Of a stretch of DNA of 9,445 nucleotides, positions 7,509-9,445 are shown one piece after another. Each line of letters begins with the position of its first letter. The first letter of the stretch is position 1. Source of the DNA: Acidobacteriota bacterium (GTDB lineage Bacteria > Acidobacteriota > Vicinamibacteria > Vicinamibacterales > JAKQTR01); the NCBI GenBank assembly GCA_026393735.1, contig JAPKZP010000583.1, positions 1-9,445 of the forward strand, written 5' to 3'. Below the pieces are notes generated by a model, which was given only the letters and a program-made list of their open reading frames with translations, was not told the DNA's origin and searched no databases. Position numbers and translations under genes: made by a program.

Positions 7509-7515
7509 TCCAACG

Positions 7516-7521
7516 ATTGTA
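7516..7521 (-). promoter_or_regulatory. Candidate -10 box (TACAAT) just upstream of the peroxidase gene
   Basis: On the minus strand TACAAT lies 7 nt before ATG 7508. If active, transcription would start at or next to the start codon and give a leaderless mRNA, consistent with the missing ribosome-binding site. No good -35 box is seen at normal spacing, so this is tentative. Confidence 0.3.
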
Positions 7522-7719
7522 GCCGACAGAGCAGCGGGCGGGACCCGCCTGACGGAATCTTCAGATTCGATTGCCGCGGGTCACCTCGGCCTGCACGGTG
7601 CGTGGCCATGTCGAAGCGCCGAGGAGCCCCTGTTCGCCGAATCCGTCACTGGGGCCGTAGACGAGCGGCCAGCCTGGATCGGCTGGTCCGGCGTCGGTGG
7701 CGCCCGCACGGCCTCATCG

Positions 7720-8463
7720 CTATTGTCGCGGCTTGCGGCGCCATGCGCTGATGGCCGCGACGATCAGCACGCTGGCAATCCACACGCCGTTCCAGAGCTT
7801 CACGCCGAACCACATCCGGTCATTCTCTTCGGCGATGGCGCTCTCGACCGAGCGCACCCAGACGATCATCACGGCATTCGGCGCGGACGTGAGACCACGA
7901 TCGGCTTCCGCGTTGGCGATCGCCTTGGTCAGGTACTCGGACACCGGGGCGGTTGGACGGATCCCCGCGCGGAACGCCTGTTTCCACTCTCTGGTGCACC
8001 CGTACACCTGGTCGCATACCGCCCAGACGGTGACCGGCATGCTCTCCGTCCATCCATCCCCGACGACGGGCGCGGCCCAGAAGTCGCGGCTGGAACGCGA
8101 GACCCGCCTGGATGTCCCCGACAGGTCCATCCGCACGGTCCCGTCACGGAAGGAGAACGCGCCGGCCTCCGGGTGTGCCGTGGCATCGGCGACGAGCACG
8201 TCCCGGACGTGTGACTGCCGTGAGAGTTCCGCATAGCTGGACGCGTCCATGCCAGCCAGGATTCCGGCGGGCATCGCAATCAGCCCAGCCCATGCCAGCG
8301 CCGCACGCTGGGTCATGAAGGCGGCGACCACGGCTGCCAGCGCGCCCACGATGCTGATGACGATGGGGGCGGTCCAATTCAGGCTGATGGCCCCGGCAAC
8401 CGCGGCCGCGAGGACCACGTTGATGACGACGAGCCCGATGAGAAGCGACACCACGAGCTTCAT
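7720..8463 (-). CDS. Four-TM membrane protein of unknown function with extracytoplasmic domain
   Basis: The protein has 247 residues. Three closely spaced N-terminal TM helices (about 3-27, 33-50, 55-71) are followed by a soluble domain (about 73-220) and a C-terminal TM (about 222-241) ending in the basic tail WRRKPRQ. The soluble domain has a beta-rich stretch (AFSFRDGTVRMDLSG, then MPVTVWAVCDQVYGC) with Cys150 and Cys156, which could form a disulfide if the domain is outside. I recognise no family and see no catalytic motif. ATG 8463 is chosen because AGGGAG lies 7 nt upstream (8471-8476) and translation opens directly into TM1; an in-frame ATG at 8547 would add a 28-residue polar leader with no supporting site. 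The gene is divergent from the S9 peptidase and 211 bp upstream of the peroxidase gene on the same strand. Confidence 0.85.
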   Translation of the reverse strand: MKLVVSLLIGLVVINVVLAAAVAGAISLNWTAPIVISIVGALAAVVAAFMTQRAALAWAGLIAMPAGILAGMDASSYAELSRQSHVRDVLVADATAHPEAGAFSFRDGTVRMDLSGTSRRVSRSSRDFWAAPVVGDGWTESMPVTVWAVCDQVYGCTREWKQAFRAGIRPTAPVSEYLTKAIANAEADRGLTSAPNAVMIVWVRSVESAIAEENDRMWFGVKLWNGVWIASVLIVAAISAWRRKPRQ

Positions 8464-8517
8464 GGACGTGCTCCCTGGGGGCTCCGTGCGGCAACGGTTC
8501 GACTCCGGGCGGATGGG

Positions 8518-8547
8518 AAGATACCCCTCCCACTGTCGCGCGGTCAA
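8518..8547 (-). promoter_or_regulatory. Sigma-70-like promoter for the four-TM membrane protein gene
   Basis: On the minus strand TTGACC (8547-8542, 5/6 match to the -35 consensus) is followed after 18 nt by TATCTT (8523-8518, 4/6 match to the -10 consensus). This predicts a start near 8511 and a leader of about 50 nt before ATG 8463. Confidence 0.45.
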
Positions 8548-8557
8548 CGTCTCCCGG

Positions 8558-8566
8558 TGCTAGAAT
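8558..8566 (+). promoter_or_regulatory. Extended -10 promoter candidate for the S9 peptidase gene
   Basis: TGC followed by TAGAAT matches an extended -10 element (TGn plus TATAAT, 5/6). A transcript would start near 8573, leaving a leader of about 110 nt that includes both dyads at 8588-8644. No convincing -35 box is present, as is usual for extended -10 promoters. Confidence 0.45.
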
Positions 8567-8585
8567 CGTCCCGCTCGCCGGGCCA

Positions 8586-8645
8586 GGGAAACCTCTCCCG
8601 GAGTGGTTTCTCGGAGTCGGGAAAACCTCTCCCGGAGCGGTTTCT
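8586..8645 (+). repeat. Two tandem near-perfect dyads in the S9 peptidase leader
   Basis: Copy 1 (8588-8610) reads GAAACC-T-CTCC-C-GGAG-T-GGTTTC and is symmetric about C8599 except for the T/T pair. Copy 2 (core 8623-8643) repeats AAACC-T-CTCC-C-GGAG-C-GGTTT about C8633. The centres are 34 bp apart. The only differences within the shared core are T/C at 8604/8638 and an extra A in copy 2. They lie downstream of the predicted transcription start and upstream of the ribosome-binding site. They could be tandem operators or two RNA hairpins. A degenerate third GAAAC...CCG...GG match runs from about 8660 to 8677. Confidence 0.85.
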
Positions 8646-8671
8646 ACCGGCAGCCGCGAGAAACTCATTCC

Positions 8672-8677
8672 GAGAGG
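8672..8677 (+). promoter_or_regulatory. Ribosome-binding site of the S9 peptidase gene
   Basis: GAGAGG lies 5 nt before ATG 8683. It is the exact complement of CCTCTC, which occurs in each upstream dyad (8592-8597 and 8626-8631), so the leader could in principle mask it. Confidence 0.6.
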
Positions 8678-8682
8678 CCCAC

Positions 8683-9445
8683 ATGCGTCTTTGCGCCACG
8701 ATCCTGCTGACCCTGTTCGTGCTCGTCCCGGCCCTTGCGGCCGCCGCTGACACGCGCCCGCTGAAAGTCGACGACCTGTTCGGGTTGAAGGACGTCGGAG
8801 ATCCCCGGATCAGCCCCGACGGCAAGTGGGTTGCCTACACGGTCACGTCCGCGGATCTGAAGAAGGACTCGCGCGACACGGACATCTACATGGCGCCCAT
8901 CGGCGGCGGCGAGGCGATCCGCGTCACGACGAGCGACAAGGCCGAGCGGGCGCCGCGGTTCAGCCCCGACGGCAAGTGGCTCGCGTTCCTGTCCGGCCGC
9001 GTCGGCTCAAAGACCCAGGTGTGGCTGCTGAACCGGGCCGGCGGAGAGGCCGCGAAGCTCACAGACTACAAGGCCAGCGTGTCCGATCTCGCCTGGTCGC
9101 CCGACAGCACCCGCCTGGCGCTCGTCGTGGCGGACGTCGACCCTGACGACCCGGATGACGACCGGCAGGGCGACGACAAGAAAGCCGACGACAAGACCGC
9201 CAAGCCCATCGTGATCAAGCGGCTGCAGTTCAAGCGGGACGGCGAAGGGTACCTGAACGACCTGCGCAGCCACGTGCACGTGTTCGACGTCGCCGCGAAG
9301 ACGAGCCGGCAACTTACGGCGGGGCCGTTCGACGACAGCGAGCCGGCATGGTCCCCCGACTCAAAGTCGATTGCCTTCACGAGCAACCGATCGCTGCCCG
9401 ATCCGGACCGGACGCAGAACACGGACATCTACGTGGTACCTGCAA
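8683..9445 (+). CDS. Secreted S9-family (prolyl oligopeptidase-like) peptidase, 3' truncated by window edge
   Basis: 254 codons are present before the window ends. The protein begins with a Sec signal peptide (hydrophobic core at about residues 5-18, cleavage in the ALAAAA stretch near residue 22). It then shows the beta-propeller repeats typical of S9 peptidases: DPRISPDGKWVAY (about 40-52), APRFSPDGKWLAF (about 90-102), DLAWSPDSTRLAL (about 135-147) and EPAWSPDSKSIAF further on. VDDLFGLKDVGDPRISPDG is a classic opening for acylaminoacyl/dipeptidyl peptidases of this group. Between propeller blades (about 151-172) lies a very acidic Asp/Lys-rich insert, a common variable loop in these proteins. 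The alpha/beta-hydrolase domain with the catalytic Ser-Asp-His is outside the window, so activity cannot be judged. It probably acts on peptides in the periplasm. It is divergent from the four-TM protein and has its own promoter-like leader. Confidence 0.92.
   Translation, partial: MRLCATILLTLFVLVPALAAAADTRPLKVDDLFGLKDVGDPRISPDGKWVAYTVTSADLKKDSRDTDIYMAPIGGGEAIRVTTSDKAERAPRFSPDGKWLAFLSGRVGSKTQVWLLNRAGGEAAKLTDYKASVSDLAWSPDSTRLALVVADVDPDDPDDDRQGDDKKADDKTAKPIVIKRLQFKRDGEGYLNDLRSHVHVFDVAAKTSRQLTAGPFDDSEPAWSPDSKSIAFTSNRSLPDPDRTQNTDIYVVPA

Noticed and set aside
7538..7568. Two small hairpins (GGCGG/CCGCC and GAATC/GATTC) in the 211-bp gap before the peroxidase gene
   Set aside because: Five-pair stems without a T-run; they could be chance, and nothing links them to a specific regulator.
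6765..7751. Long plus-strand frame opposite the peroxidase gene
   Set aside because: The minus strand carries two CxxCH heme motifs and a signal peptide; the plus frame is Arg-rich with no domain.
7608..7751. Very basic 47-residue plus-strand mini-ORF between the peroxidase and four-TM genes
   Set aside because: No ribosome-binding site, overlaps the end of the four-TM gene on the other strand, and its Arg-rich composition matches shadow frames.
8463..8547. Upstream in-frame ATG (8547) extending the four-TM protein by 28 residues
   Set aside because: The extension is polar and lies across the predicted promoter; ATG 8463 has a good ribosome-binding site and opens directly into TM1.

Overview
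The window is high-GC bacterial chromosome (roughly two-thirds G+C by eye) with strongly G/C-biased third codon positions. A eukaryotic-type Ser/Thr kinase with the HPNI/HRDLKPGN/DFGLAK/GTILGTFHYMAPEQL signature, a carboxypeptidase-regulatory-like TonB-dependent receptor, a long MauG/CcpA-type di-heme peroxidase and an S9 peptidase together suggest Acidobacteriota, perhaps the Vicinamibacteria. That placement is inference from gene style; no taxonomic marker is present.

Layout. (a) 1-2814, plus strand: a signalling block. It holds the 3' part of a membrane-anchored Ser/Thr kinase with an unusual extracytoplasmic domain, an RsbW/SpoIIAB-like HATPase protein starting at TTG, and a three-TM membrane protein of unknown function. 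A strong hairpin lies between the last two. (b) 2816-3064, plus strand: the C-terminal half of a YtxJ/BrxC-like bacilliredoxin. It has no usable start codon and no N-terminal catalytic cysteine, so it looks like a gene remnant. (c) 3103-5475, plus strand: a complete TonB-dependent outer-membrane receptor. (d) 5562-7508, minus strand, convergent with the receptor: a secreted di-heme cytochrome c peroxidase family protein with two CxxCH motifs. (e) 7720-8463, minus strand: a four-TM protein of unknown function with an extracytoplasmic domain holding a cysteine pair. (f) 8683-9445, plus strand: the 5' part of a secreted S9-family (prolyl oligopeptidase-like) peptidase that runs off the window. 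It is divergent from (e). The shared intergenic region carries promoter-like elements in both directions and two tandem near-perfect 23-bp dyads in the predicted peptidase leader.

How the genes work together. The kinase and the HATPase protein plausibly form a phospho-signalling pair in which the extracytoplasmic domain senses a cue and the HATPase binds or phosphorylates an anti-sigma-type partner. The neighbouring membrane protein is an unproven candidate partner. The receptor, peroxidase and peptidase are envelope functions with no obvious shared pathway. I see no CRISPR array, tRNA, rRNA, insertion sequence or phage gene, and no clear multi-gene novel system. The most notable items are the dyad-containing leader, the bacilliredoxin remnant and the unclassified kinase sensor domain.
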